From assembly GCA_947184155.2 (NCBI GenBank), contig CAMXCT020003779.1, positions 453,427 to 517,426 of the forward strand: 64,000 nt of DNA, in the 5' to 3' direction. This DNA is from Cladocopium goreaui (lineage: Eukaryota; Sar; Dinophyceae; Suessiales; Symbiodiniaceae). The translations under genes and the position numbers were made by a program. The notes beneath the pieces are model-generated. The model was given only the letters and a program-made list of their open reading frames with translations, was not told the DNA's origin and searched no databases. The number at the start of each line of letters is the position of its first letter. Within the stretch, counting starts at the first letter, position 1. Positions 11,895 to 21,603 of this stretch are shown here, piece by piece.

Positions 11895-12889
11895 GTGAAA
11901 GCAAAATCTAAAGTCAAGGCAAAGGCAGCAGGTAAAGCCAAGGCTGCTGCCAGCAAAGCTCCTGGGGTTACTTCTTCGCCAATGAAAGCTCAAAAGGCAA
12001 AAGCCAAGAGCACAATGAAGAAAATCCTGAAAAGACCTGATGCAGCTGAAGGCGAAAGCCAAGGCCAAAGCGAAGACTGCCAAGGAGATGGCAGCAGGAT
12101 GGAAGAAGACCAGGGATGAGCCAGTTCCTGATGACCATGCAGAAGGAGAAGATGAGGAGCCTAAAGAGGAGGATGCAACAGTTGCTGATGATGAGCATCG
12201 AAGCTACCCCAAGGTAAGGAAATGTGCCAGAATGATCAAAAGTGGCCAGGTGCCAGAAGATCTTCAGCAGCTCTATGAAGAGGGCTCCAAGAATTCTCCT
12301 CCCCCAAGGTTATTTACGAGTCAGTTCATCAACAAAGTCTTTCAGCAGAACACCAGTGGCGAGTCTGTGTTTGCTCCTGGAAATACCCAGTGCGAGGTTT
12401 TCAAGAAGAACTCTGAGATTTGCACCAACAAATCTCAGGTTACTGGGTTGCCTCACTCCATCATGTCGTGGAAAAAATCCAGTGAATCCAGCAAGCTTTG
12501 AATGAGCAGAAAGACGAGATGATGTCTATCAGAAAGATGGTTACTATCATGCCAGGACAATAGCCACACCCATTGAGAAGAAGCAGGGCAGTTCCATGGT
12601 CTTGCATGGTCACCAAGGATGAGTTACTCGCAGATGAGTCAATTCATGTCGAGCAGGCCCTGGAGCCAGTTTGGCACTGGAGCTAGCTGTGTGGTGGTAG
12701 TGGTAGTGGTAGTTGTGGTAGTGGTAGCAGTGCTTCCTCTACACCAGCTGTGGTTACTTCATCCTCAGCATTGCCAAAAGCGATTTGTGATGCTCCTGTG
12801 AAACTGAGCAGGGCAAGTGCTCCCAGGAGCGACTGGGCAGAGATTGTCAAAGACCGCCGGCTGTCAAAATCTTTGACAAGAAAGACCAA
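11895..12889 (+). pseudogene. Lys/Ala-rich mobile-element-associated protein, broken (copy 2)
   Basis: Nearly identical to the gene at 3974-4991: KAKAK-rich start (11895), a frameshift near 12035, the core at 12040-12501 with YPKVRKCARM and GLPHSIMSWKK, then a break. In the low-complexity part the GGTAGT repeat is 5 bp shorter than in copy 1, so the frame opened at 12619 reads poly-Val instead of Gly/Ser. This is a clear post-duplication frameshift in copy 2. Function unknown. Confidence 0.55.
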
Positions 12890-12904
12890 AAACTCAATTA
12901 TACT

Positions 12905-13410
12905 TTGATGGATGTCCTCACCGAGCTTTCAAAGACAGAATGTATGCTTGGGGTTACTTCATTGTAGCTTTGATGTTGTATAACATATCTTCAAAACATC
13001 CAATCAGATTTGATCTTCACAAATAAAAACTTTGATTTGCTCAAACAAGTATAAGTTCAAACAATATATTTTTGTTGCACTTCCAGTAATCATGTAGGAC
13101 TGGCTTCACACAAAATCAAGAAACATATTGTTTAAAAACCTTTCAAACAATTGATAATGGTCACTTTACTGTGGTACAATGTTAAGAACATGTCGAAATT
13201 CATTATCTTTTTCCAATCAAAAAGTACAAAATTTCAAGGTAATTTTTGCAGGTAATTTTTCTACTTCCCAAAAATTACCTTGAACTGTACCCTTAGAAAT
13301 AGACTATGTAGTTAAAAAAATACCTAGAATGTTTTCCTTAATAATAAACTATTAGTTAGAAAATTGCCTCCAAAATCACTTTTACCTATTTTGCTCCAAA
13401 TAACCTTGCC
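12905..13410. other. AT-rich intergenic stretch (copy 2)
   Basis: Same sequence as 4992-5464, lying between the convergent genes. No gene seen. Confidence 0.5.
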
Positions 13411-13416
13411 TGACCT

Positions 13417-14390
13417 TTAGGGTTTCCACCCCTCGATCTCGCACATGAAAACGGTCTCGAACTGACAGGGATTGGCTATGAGATAGTGGGTACCATGAGT
13501 TAACTTGGTATGATAGTTTTTGAACACAACCAAGGAATACAACATACTACTACCAATTTGTGGCCAAGCCTTCAACTGGACACCCTTCCCGTCATGGAGT
13601 AACTCTTGCAGGGCATAGTTCAAGTGGTCAAACACCATTTCAGCTACACCCAAGCCACTGCAAACAGACCCGACTTTGATGGTAGCCATGTGGTCAGGCT
13701 TGAACAGGGTAGCGCACGCGGATTCGAAAAGATCTTTCACTGTTTGATTCTGGAAACCTTCAAGAACAAAATTCATGACCTGGGATGTTTTCTTTGGAAA
13801 CCAAATACCCAGATCCCAATAGCCCCATAGTTTATCCCCATTAGAATATTTTTATATAAGATTTGAATTGGAGGAAGGATACTTAACAAGTACTGTAACT
13901 ATTGTAAAGAATTATATATCACCCCTGATATCTGATATGTTTTGATTGCTATTTATCCCACCAGTAAATGAAAGGGGTGACAACAGCCATGCAGACCTTC
14001 GCCGCCTCCGCTTCAATCCAAGGAACTCCAACCTGGGCCACCTTTGGAAGAGGCTCCGCTTTGGTGCCAGTGTCCTCATCCGAAGCTAGCAATATCTCCT
14101 GCTCGGATTCCCCGTTCTCCATCCTGAGCTTGGTCTGGGTTGGTTTATGACCGGAGTTTTTGTAGAAGGGTGCATGTTGGGTTTCAGTTGAATATACTTT
14201 GAATCTGGAAGCCAGTAACTAGATACCTTCCTCTAAGGGGATACCTTTGGCACCTGCCATACCATGATGATTTTGCCAAGGGTCGGATTCACCTGCTCAG
14301 CATCGCTTGCCAGTAGAAGATCTTCTTGTTCTGCTCCTCCACGCTTGCTGGTCCTGGAAAAGGCGAGACAGTCGATGGGGGGCTGACAGA
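13417..14390 (-). pseudogene. Methyltransferase-like gene fragment (copy 2)
   Basis: Pieces in order on the minus strand: 14355-14294 encodes a segment ending EDLLLASDAEQ; 14122 down to about 13990 starts MENGESEQEILLASDEDTG and continues with VPWIEAEAAKVCMA; 13776-13417 carries VGSVCSGLGVAEMVFD (motif I-like) and, after a probable intron (a GT start follows WPQIG and an AG precedes FETVF), VFMCEIEGWKP before a stop. The pattern matches the start of a C5-cytosine-methyltransferase-like Rossmann fold. Everything downstream of the second motif is missing, so it is probably a truncated copy. The frames agree with copy 1. Confidence 0.5.
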
Positions 14391-15466
14391 ACAATTTCTC
14401 TAGCTATTACTAAAGGGGGGTAACTAAACAGTCAGTGTGACACCCTCAGCGCTACTTTTCCTCACACACCCGCGATGGCTCCCAACCCTACCTCTACATG
14501 TTCAACATCATCATCAGAATCCTCATCATCCCCACCAAAAGACAAATCAACATGTTTAATTCGAGCTGGTGGGGTCCAACTTGGTGTTTCAAGTTGGGGC
14601 TGGAAAGGGATGCACAACGGTTCTGCAAATGAACGTATGAAAATGGTCTTTGGGGCCGGGACAATTCTCCCCTGCTCCAGCTCATGAAATATGAAAAAGC
14701 ATCATTGTTGGTGATGCCTTGTTTCAAACATCTAGGCGCTATGGAAGATATGTTTTTCTGGACTTGTTCTGAAATGGGCCGTCGGGCGGCCACCCCAGAT
14801 GGTTGTTGAAAACCATGTTCCAGCGAACTGGCTCGTTCTTGAGACATCACAACCACTATACAATATGGCTCTGCGTCAGCCATTTTTTCTTTGCAATCAA
14901 CAAAATATCAACAGGTTTCTTGTCTCGTTTCCCTGGCAACTCTTGCACTGTACACCAGCCAGTTGAGCGATTAACAACATCACAGCGTCGACAGATGCGA
15001 ATGGACCCAACCTGTCCTTAGACTGCTTGAGCTGGCAGCTATCAAAACCAAATTATGATAATATAAGATAACATGCATTTGAAAGTTTAGTGGTAAACAG
15101 AAACTTTTCCAACTAATAAGAAACAAAGCGCGTAACCCTTTGAGGTGCAGCCCCACAACCGCTACCCACTCTTTCCATTCAGCGACTTCATCTATTTTTG
15201 CGCACCTGCTCTCCAGGTCATTTTGGTCCATGATTTCAGTAACTTGTTCCGGGGTATCAAAGACATGCCGGCATATCAAAGCAGCCTGCTGTGAGAAAGC
15301 TTGATCCAAATCCTCATGACCTTGATTTGATGCGCTGACATCTTGGAAAAAACAAGTTTCAAACACTTGAACATTGGTTCAAACACGACATAGTTTGACA
15401 TTGTCACCGAGAAACTGTGTCCAACTCTGAGGTAGCTGCGCACGCAAAAGCAGAAGCAGCGAAGTG

Positions 15467-15832
15467 CTACAAGCAACACCATGTGGCCCACAAAAAAAGA
15501 TTCTTTCCCTCCCTGCAAGTGTTGTCTTGTTGACAAATCAGCCCCATAGGTAAGCACCCATGCTTGTTGTAAATATCAGACAGCGTTCGACTCAGGATTT
15601 CCTGCTGTGTGCTGCTATCCTTTCTCAGGTCTTCGTCTGCCACCCAAAAGTTGAGCATGTGACCATGACACCGTGCCCCTGACACATGCAAGGTTGGTCT
15701 GAACAAGCGTTGGAAAAGCTTAGATGTTGACCCAGAGATTCGAGTAGCCACACGAGGTATCTTGAATTTCGATTGATCCATGCCATCAATATTGCAGCAA
15801 CATAAGTTGGTTCCAACACTCTGTATGGCCAT
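15467..15832 (-). CDS. Transposase-like catalytic-core exon (copy 2)
   Basis: A 121-residue open segment, the most conserved part of the gene above. It starts with an ATG (MAIQSVG), has IDGMDQSKFKIPR at about residues 15-27, a FRPTLHVSGARCHGH strand, DLRKDSS, and QQDNTCREGKN near residue 100. Asp in the first and third motifs are the likely metal ligands if this is a DDE nuclease. It ends at a stop because the frame slips right after EGKN: the neighbouring frame continues VALRCFCFCVRSYLRVGHS. Copy 1 has the same segment at 7525-7890 with the same slip. Confidence 0.55.
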   Translation of the reverse strand: MAIQSVGTNLCCCNIDGMDQSKFKIPRVATRISGSTSKLFQRLFRPTLHVSGARCHGHMLNFWVADEDLRKDSSTQQEILSRTLSDIYNKHGCLPMGLICQQDNTCREGKNLFLWATWCCL

Positions 15833-16466
15833 CCTCAGCTTTTGGAAACTGTTTACTTTAAAAATTGTATGGTGTTGAAAGGGAATTCCTGGGGACCATT
15901 AGAGTAGAAGGAATGAAACTAAAACCAAAAATAATCATCAGGCAAAGTTACTTCTCCTGCATGTCAAATTGCATTTTGAACCACGTCCGGCTCATGCTTC
16001 TACTGTATATGACCAGTACTGCTGGCGGTCTAGCCATTGTGACAAAAGGTGGTGGCTGTAGGATCTGTAAGCTTCTTCACGCCGTTGCTGGTTCTTACAG
16101 TTCTTGATCAGCTTTTTCAACTCATAACTATGTATTGTATTTCTCATGCTGGTTGACCCCTCGGAATTTCAGGTGTCCTCCCCTCATTCCTGGTTTCAGG
16201 ATGGAGTTTGCAACACGCAAGAAAGTGGTGTAACTAGCTGGATCCTCACCCTTTGCCGAGCATGAAGCGTAGTACTCCCAAAATAGTTCAGTTCTTGTCG
16301 ATGCTTGTAAAAACCGACAGCCTCCAGCAAAAGTCCCTGGCCCTATAAGGTTGATGTCAGGGTCGGTGGAAAAGGTCTGCAAAGTGTTGAGGAAGTGTTC
16401 GACCCGACGTATTTCAAAATTTGGATCCCTCTTCTCAGGAACTTCTGCAAGTCAGTAGGCATCACT

Positions 16467-17001
16467 TCAGCGCTGGAGTGGTACACCTCCCACAAGAACA
16501 TAACTACGCCAACCCACTTGGCTGATGTCTTGTGATCCAACTTGAACCCAAAGACCGGATGTTTGGGCGCAGTCCTGCGTCTTGTATTGGTGTATGCTGA
16601 CTCCCCTGCACGTCCTTTGGATGGTGCTGCTTCCAATTCCAAGTAAGGCTTGAAGAGCATGAATGCAAACTGTTTTCCCCAAGAACGTAGTCTCCACTAG
16701 ACGTCGTTGATTGTTTTGACGTTTGGGTATAACATCTTCAGCATCAGATGCCAACAAGATTTCTGACTCTTGGCCGGAGGCTTGCAAAAGATCATCAGCA
16801 CTTTTCGGAGGGCTCAGGCGGGACCCGTCATCTTCAGAAGCCAAAAGCAGTGAATCCTCCGATTCAGAAGCCAGGAGTAACCCAGATTCAGCATGTCCTT
16901 CAGCACCATCATCCAATGGTAAAGGGGCGCGTTTGCTGCTGGAGGATGAGAAAAGGTTTCCGCAATTGAACATAGACCGAACCGCATGTTCCTTTGTTTG
17001 A
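16467..17001 (-). CDS. Acidic LLASD-repeat and HTH-like exon (copy 2)
   Basis: An open segment with a Ser-rich start (FSSSSSKRAP), then LLLASESED, LLLASEDDG and ILLASDAED within about 50 residues. A basic run follows (PKRQNNQRR) and then GKTVCIHALQALLGIGSSTIQR, which looks like the HTH or winged-helix start of the transposase-like family. Beyond RTCRG the frame is wrong; the correct continuation is in the next frame (16660-16440). In copy 1 it lies at 8525 to about 9059. Confidence 0.5.
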
Positions 17002-17094
17002 GTGGCTGTTGATCAACCTCGTCATATCCCAGTAGGCCCAAATAAGCTACAATTACTTTAAAAAGGGGTTAATCAGAAAATGTGTTCTTCACCA

Positions 17095-17319
17095 TTAAAT
17101 AGAAGGCGCTCGGTCAGAGGATGTCAAGGATGACAGCTCAGTACGTTTTGCATCGATGTTCCGCTTCTCATGGCTAAATTGGGTGAAACATGTTTTTCTA
17201 TGACACCGGCACAGCCGCTGCACCAAATCAGAGATTTCTATGGTTTTTCTTTTGGGACTACTAACACCTGAGGTGCCTTTAGCAGGACAGGTGGTTTCAT
17301 CATCAGATGCAAAAAGCAT
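17095..17319 (-). CDS. Cys/His-rich exon of the transposase-like gene (copy 2)
   Basis: About 74 residues: MLFASDDETTCPAKG, a basic linker, ISDLVQRLCRCHRKTCFTQF, and an acidic/Arg helix (KRTELSSL). The C-x-C-x4-C spacing suggests a small zinc-binding module in front of the DNA-binding part. Similar Cys-rich leaders precede transposase-like domains in other eukaryotic proteins of this kind. The copy 1 equivalent is 9147-9377. Confidence 0.45.
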   Translation of the reverse strand: MLFASDDETTCPAKGTSGVSSPKRKTIEISDLVQRLCRCHRKTCFTQFSHEKRNIDAKRTELSSLTSSDRAPSI

Positions 17320-17404
17320 CTATTTGAGTCAAAAGCTGCAAGGCACCATTGGTTTCCACCATGTGTGTCTAGTGGTCTTGAACGGATGTGTATGCAGACA
17401 TGAA

Positions 17405-17641
17405 TCAATATGAAATGGAAATGGCCATGCTATTGATGAAAAACCCTTGGCGTTGGGCAATATCAACATGCATCATAAAGCTAAGTGGACGATGCAAAAA
17501 CCCTTCAAGCCCACCAGACCAGCCCAGCTTCCACCCAGGGGTCCTCGGTTTCTTTGACGCTGGCCGCTTCACAGCGCTGGCAGGTCGCTTGCGGGCAGCT
17601 GGCTTCTTCATCGCGCTGCTGGATGTGGCTGACTTCCCCAT
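17405..17641 (-). CDS. Basic N-terminal exon (copy 2)
   Basis: Begins ATG (MGKSATSSSAMKK) followed by repeats of KRPAS/KKPA type, as in H1-like basic tails. The coding part probably ends at about 17540, where CCTGG is followed by GTGGAAG, a possible intron start; the remaining codons look non-coding. It is likely the first exon of the transposase-like gene and may give DNA affinity or nuclear import. In copy 1 it is at 9463-9699. Confidence 0.45.
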   Translation of the reverse strand: MGKSATSSSAMKKPAARKRPASAVKRPASKKPRTPGWKLGWSGGLEGFLHRPLSFMMHVDIAQRQGFFINSMAISISY

Positions 17642-17995
17642 TTCCCCTGAAGTATTAATGGAAATGGGAAATAATGGGTCTTGAATATGTTCAAGATAAT
17701 CTATCTTTGGGCCACTTAGGTTTATCCAAATATAGCCTATAATATATATATATATATATGATATATGCTTATTAGTACTTATTAGCCTGTATCATCTTGT
17801 ATCTATGAGTGGTTGTAAATCAATAGCCTGCAGCGGTATCTCAGCCCAAGAATGGACAGAAGCGGCTGCACAATGAGCCACCTATCACCCAAGCAACCCA
17901 TGGCATGAAACAACCAAGTGGTGTGGAAGTCCAATGAAAACACAACCTATTTGACGATTTTAAGGGGTCCACAAAAATGCGAAAATAAGCTGTGT

Positions 17996-18041
17996 TGCAA
18001 CAACAACAACAACAACAACAACGACGACGACGACGACGACG

Positions 18042-18073
<32 letters not shown>

Positions 18074-18215
18074 AACAACGACAACGACAACGACGACAAC
18101 GACAACGACCACGACCACAACTACAACCACAGCCACAGCCACAACCACAACAACCACAAGCACAACCACAGCAGCAACAGCAGCAGCAACAACAGCAAGA
18201 AGAAGAAGAAGACTA
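17996..18215. repeat. CAA/CGA trinucleotide microsatellite
   Basis: A pure CAA run (17996-18022), then CGA, then alternating CAACGA, CCACAA and CAGCAA. It opens spurious frames encoding poly-Gln, poly-Asn/Asp and, on the other strand, poly-Val. It starts 18 bp after the end of the tandem duplication. Confidence 0.9.
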
Positions 18216-18229
18216 AGAACAAGCACAAA

Positions 18230-19190
18230 AATGCGACAAAGAAATGTGTGGTAAGATGGTCACACGCTGCGGTATGACAAGAACATCACACTGTGCTCTG
18301 CACCTGCGAGCACGCGCAGAGCACAGGCACAACACCAACGCCCACACTATTATACATAGCCCTTCTGGCGTCGCCAGTGTGCGAAGCTCTACAATAGCAA
18401 TAGGAATGATTGGAAGTGAGCGGAATCGCAGAATCTCTTCCGGGATTCCGGCTGTGCTGTAAGAGTGTGAGAGACTACCCCATACCCACGCCACAAGTGC
18501 GTAATATGTTCCAGTGACAACCCAGCAACACTTTGATGAATGACTCTCAAGGGAACATGGAAGGTGCTGCTTTGCCTTTGTTGATGCCTTTGAAGTAAGA
18601 CAGTTTCTCTCGCACATCACCAGCAAGTCTCTCTATCTCTGTCTCTCTCTCTCTCTCTCTAAGCATACTTTCTTTGATGTGAATCCGTGCCTGCGAATTG
18701 AATGGCGCCGGTTCACCATATGCTCCGCTCCCAAGGTACGAAGTCTCGCAGGATTGCAAGGACTGCTCCGAGATTGGCCATCACGTTGGTTTGAGCGTTT
18801 CTCAGATCGCATGTCTGATTTTGAGCAATCACAACAGTTCAAGCTTCCTCAAGTCCTATGTGTGATTTCTGTCCCGTTTTTTGCGAGGACCCCGGAAGGA
18901 ACAATTGCAGTTTTCCCAAAATGTCAGCGACAGCAACTGCACGCTTCAGCACCCTGCAAGCGCACCCTGCACTGCCAGCCGCACCCTGTCTGCACGGCCC
19001 TACCTATTGTCTCCCGCACTACCAGTAATACCTGCAGCTAAACCTACAGCTACACAGAAACAGGCACACTGCAGCGACAACTTATCTGCACTGCTCTCTT
19101 CAAATTAATCCAGTTTTGCAACCCAACAGCAGTGAGGATTCCAAATTCTTGGTGAGAAGCATTCACACATGTTTGGGCCACATTTTGACT
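18230..19190. other. Unassigned sequence with a CT microsatellite
   Basis: No gene recognised. A CTCTCT run occupies about 18630-18660. A 137-residue minus-strand open frame (18213-18626) has no domain I know and unremarkable composition. Short repeats of GCACCCTGC-like words lie around 18950-19000. Confidence 0.4.
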
Positions 19191-19199
19191 CTCAGCGCG

Positions 19200-20180
19200 G
19201 AGACAATATGATACACAAAGTGGAAAACCAACTGGGAGGCAAAATGAGTGACAAAGTACGAAACACAGGGGGAGACAGGCTGGGAGACAAAGTGGGAGAC
19301 GGGGTGGTGGGGGGACAAAGAGGGACACAAGCTGCGACACAAAGCGGGGGGACAAACGGAGGACAGGAAAAGCGCGCGAGAAAGTGTCACGAATCGGAGG
19401 ATGAGACGTGGGAGACAAAGTGCGAGACAAAGTGGGTCAAAGCTGGACAGAGAGCGAAACGCAGCCTAGCACAAAGTGAGAGGCAAAGTAAGAAACAAAG
19501 TGGGAGACAAAGCAAGAAACAAAGTAGGGGCAAAGCGGGGGACAAAGCCGGAATCAAAGCGGAGACAAAGTGGGAGACAAAAGGGAGGGGACCAAGGGGG
19601 AACATGTGGGAGACAAAGTGGGAAAAACAATGAAACAAAATCAAAAACACAGCGGTGGATAAAAGGCAAAATTCAGCAGAAAACAAAGTGGGAAAAAAAT
19701 GAGAGACAAAGTGGGCCACATAGTGGAAAACTGGAAAACACACAGCGGGAGACAAGCTGGAAGAAACGTGGGAGACAAGCTGGGAGACAAAGTGGAAGAC
19801 AAGTGACAGGACAAAGGGGGAGGCAGACTGAGACACAAGCTGGGAGACAAAGTGGAAACAAAGCGGGTGGCAAAGTTGGAGACACAGTGGGGAAACAAGC
19901 TCAGAAACAAAGTGGGAGACTAGCTGGAGGACGAAGTACGAGACAAGTTGGAAGACAAGCTGGAAGACAAAGTGGACGAACAAGCAGGGAATCAAAACGG
20001 GAGACAAAGTGAGAGAAGTGGGGAGACAAGGTGGGAGACAATGCCGGAGACAAAGTGATAGACAAAGTGAGAGACAAAGTGGGAACATAGCGTGGGGGAC
20101 AAGATGGGAGACAGAGGGAAGTGGGAGACAAAGTGGGAGACAAGCTGGAAGACATGCTGGGTGATGCAGCGCAAGACACA
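19200..20180 (+). repeat. Purine-rich 12-bp minisatellite (GGGAGACAAAGT)
   Basis: Dozens of degenerate copies of GGGAGACAAAGT and relatives, nearly free of pyrimidines on the plus strand. The array keeps several frames open (plus-strand Arg/Lys/Gly-rich, minus-strand Leu/Ser/Pro-rich), which explains the long but meaningless ORFs of 154-284 codons here. Confidence 0.9.
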
Positions 20181-20189
20181 GTGGAAGAC

Positions 20190-21590
20190 AATGAAGACAA
20201 GGTGGGTGAGTCGGCAACGCAACCGGCTGAGTTGGCGGCAACTAGGAAAGGGCTGAGTCGGCAACTAAGAAACAGCGGAACGGTAAACTAAGAAAGAGCC
20301 AAGAAACAATGGAATGGGAAACTAAGAAGGGCTGGGTGAGCAAGGAAGAAGGGGTTGAGCGGGATAAGAAAGGGGTGAGTGAGCAAGTAAGAAAAAACTG
20401 GATGGACGCAAGTGCCAGGAAACGTTATTGTCCCCCCCGCCCCACCCCATCCAATCCACACCAAGTACATAGCATTGCTTCCGGGTGCAACTGCCCGGAT
20501 CTTCTTGACGCGACACACAGTCGGAGACACAGTGGGGAACGCAGTGAAAAAAAAAATGGGAGTGAACTGGGGGACAACTGGGAGGCAAGGTTCCAAGGTT
20601 CCAAGGTTCCAAGGTTTCCGGAACCATGCGCTGGAATGGGGAAGAAGGGTGCGTTGAAGTCGGGACTGCTAGCGATAACCCAACAGCTTTCTGTAATGGC
20701 AAACCCGATAAACCCGTGACGGGACGACGGGACGGATTTTCTTTGTTCGGGATGGTTTGGGGAGACGCGACCACTCCATTTGGTGCATGGCCGCCCATGG
20801 CCTCCACGGCAGATGGAAGCGGTGGGACCTGCAAATAAGTAGCAGGCGCCCGTGTTGATTTCTGGGGCTGGGGAACAGGAAACAGATTGGAACAGTGCAT
20901 GTCACGGCATTTTGTGGTCAGCCTCCCCTGGACTTCCACTTGCGGCAACCAAATTTCCATCCTCGGATCTGCATGTTGCGGAATGCCTTTCCCTGCACCA
21001 TTTTTTTGTATGAGGACAGTGAATAGGACCAACATTGACTGGGGTCCAGTCCAGCTCTTCTCTCAATAGTTGTATAAAGGGAAAAAGAAAAAGATGAATG
21101 TAATAGTACAGTTTGTCTCTGGGCTTCAGACGACGCTCAGGGATGCATTCTCGGCAAACCTGGCAAAAAAATATATAACGCATGTTGCAAGGTTGGATCT
21201 GACGGTTGAATGGGGGTGTGAGCCTGCCGAACTCACCTCGACGCAAGTCGCTATTTCGGTCCTCAAACGCGGCTGCGCAATTAGTTTTAGACTGTTGTAA
21301 ACAGCTAGAATGTCAGTGAACGGGCTTGGCTTGACTTATCTGAGGCTGTCAGTGAAGAAACGCAAACAGGACGGATCTTGCACAGATTTGGGGCCAAGTC
21401 CCAAGACTACAAAGACATACAAAGACAGCATGTTCCAGGGTTCCGGCATTCCGCGTCTGTTTCGGTTTTTGGGCTCAGCAAGCAAACAGCGAACAACTCC
21501 CATACCCAGAAATTGAAACCAACAGTTCCTAATGTTGGGAAAAATCTGCAACAGCCATAGTCGGTACATACAGGTTTACAAATCTCTAGT
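20190..21590. other. Unassigned sequence, purine-biased at first
   Basis: Continues the purine bias to about 20400. It has a triplicated GGTTCCAA at 20588-20612 and otherwise no gene, domain or repeat I can name. Confidence 0.35.
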
Positions 21591-21603
21591 GTCTAGACAC
21601 ACA

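Larger units (their letters stand above)
14462..17641 (-). pseudogene. DDE-transposase-like gene, multi-piece and broken (copy 2)
   Basis: A long gene read through exons and at least three frameshifts. In order: a basic Ala/Lys/Pro leader (17641-17540); a Cys/His-rich piece CRCHRKTCFTQF (17319-17095); acidic LLASD repeats then LLGIGSSTIQRTCRG (to 16600); after a frameshift in a GGGG run, FGFKLDHKTSAKWVGVVMFL (16660-16440); LFWEYYASC to LKFRGVNQH (to 16150); HHLLSQWLDRQQYW then a stop (about 16106-15990); IDGMDQSKFKIPR, RPTLHVSGARCHGH and QQDNTCREGKN (15832-15467); LRVGHS, intron, HEDLDQAFSQ (about 15325-15130); a tail with DDEDSDDDVEH ending 14462. Asp residues in IDGMDQ and QQDN plus HEDLD make a plausible DDE-type triad. 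It resembles transposase-like proteins widespread in dinoflagellates. The exact superfamily is not certain. Confidence 0.65.
10036..17977. repeat. Large tandem duplication, copy 2
   Basis: Second copy, in direct orientation. It ends at CCACAAAAA (17977), after which unique sequence TGCGAAAATAAGC begins. It keeps three foldback modules (copy 1 has two) and the 23 bp missing from copy 1, so it is the better template for gene models. It carries a 5-bp net loss in the Gly/Ser microsatellite near 12695. Confidence 0.9.

Noticed and set aside
17918-18277. Poly-Gln / poly-Asn-Asp protein
   Set aside because: Trinucleotide microsatellite translation; no non-repeat domain.
19387-20241. Long 284-codon minus-strand ORF
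   Set aside because: It is a translation of the purine/pyrimidine 12-bp minisatellite; residues are almost only Leu, Ser, Pro, Cys, His and Phe with no domain.
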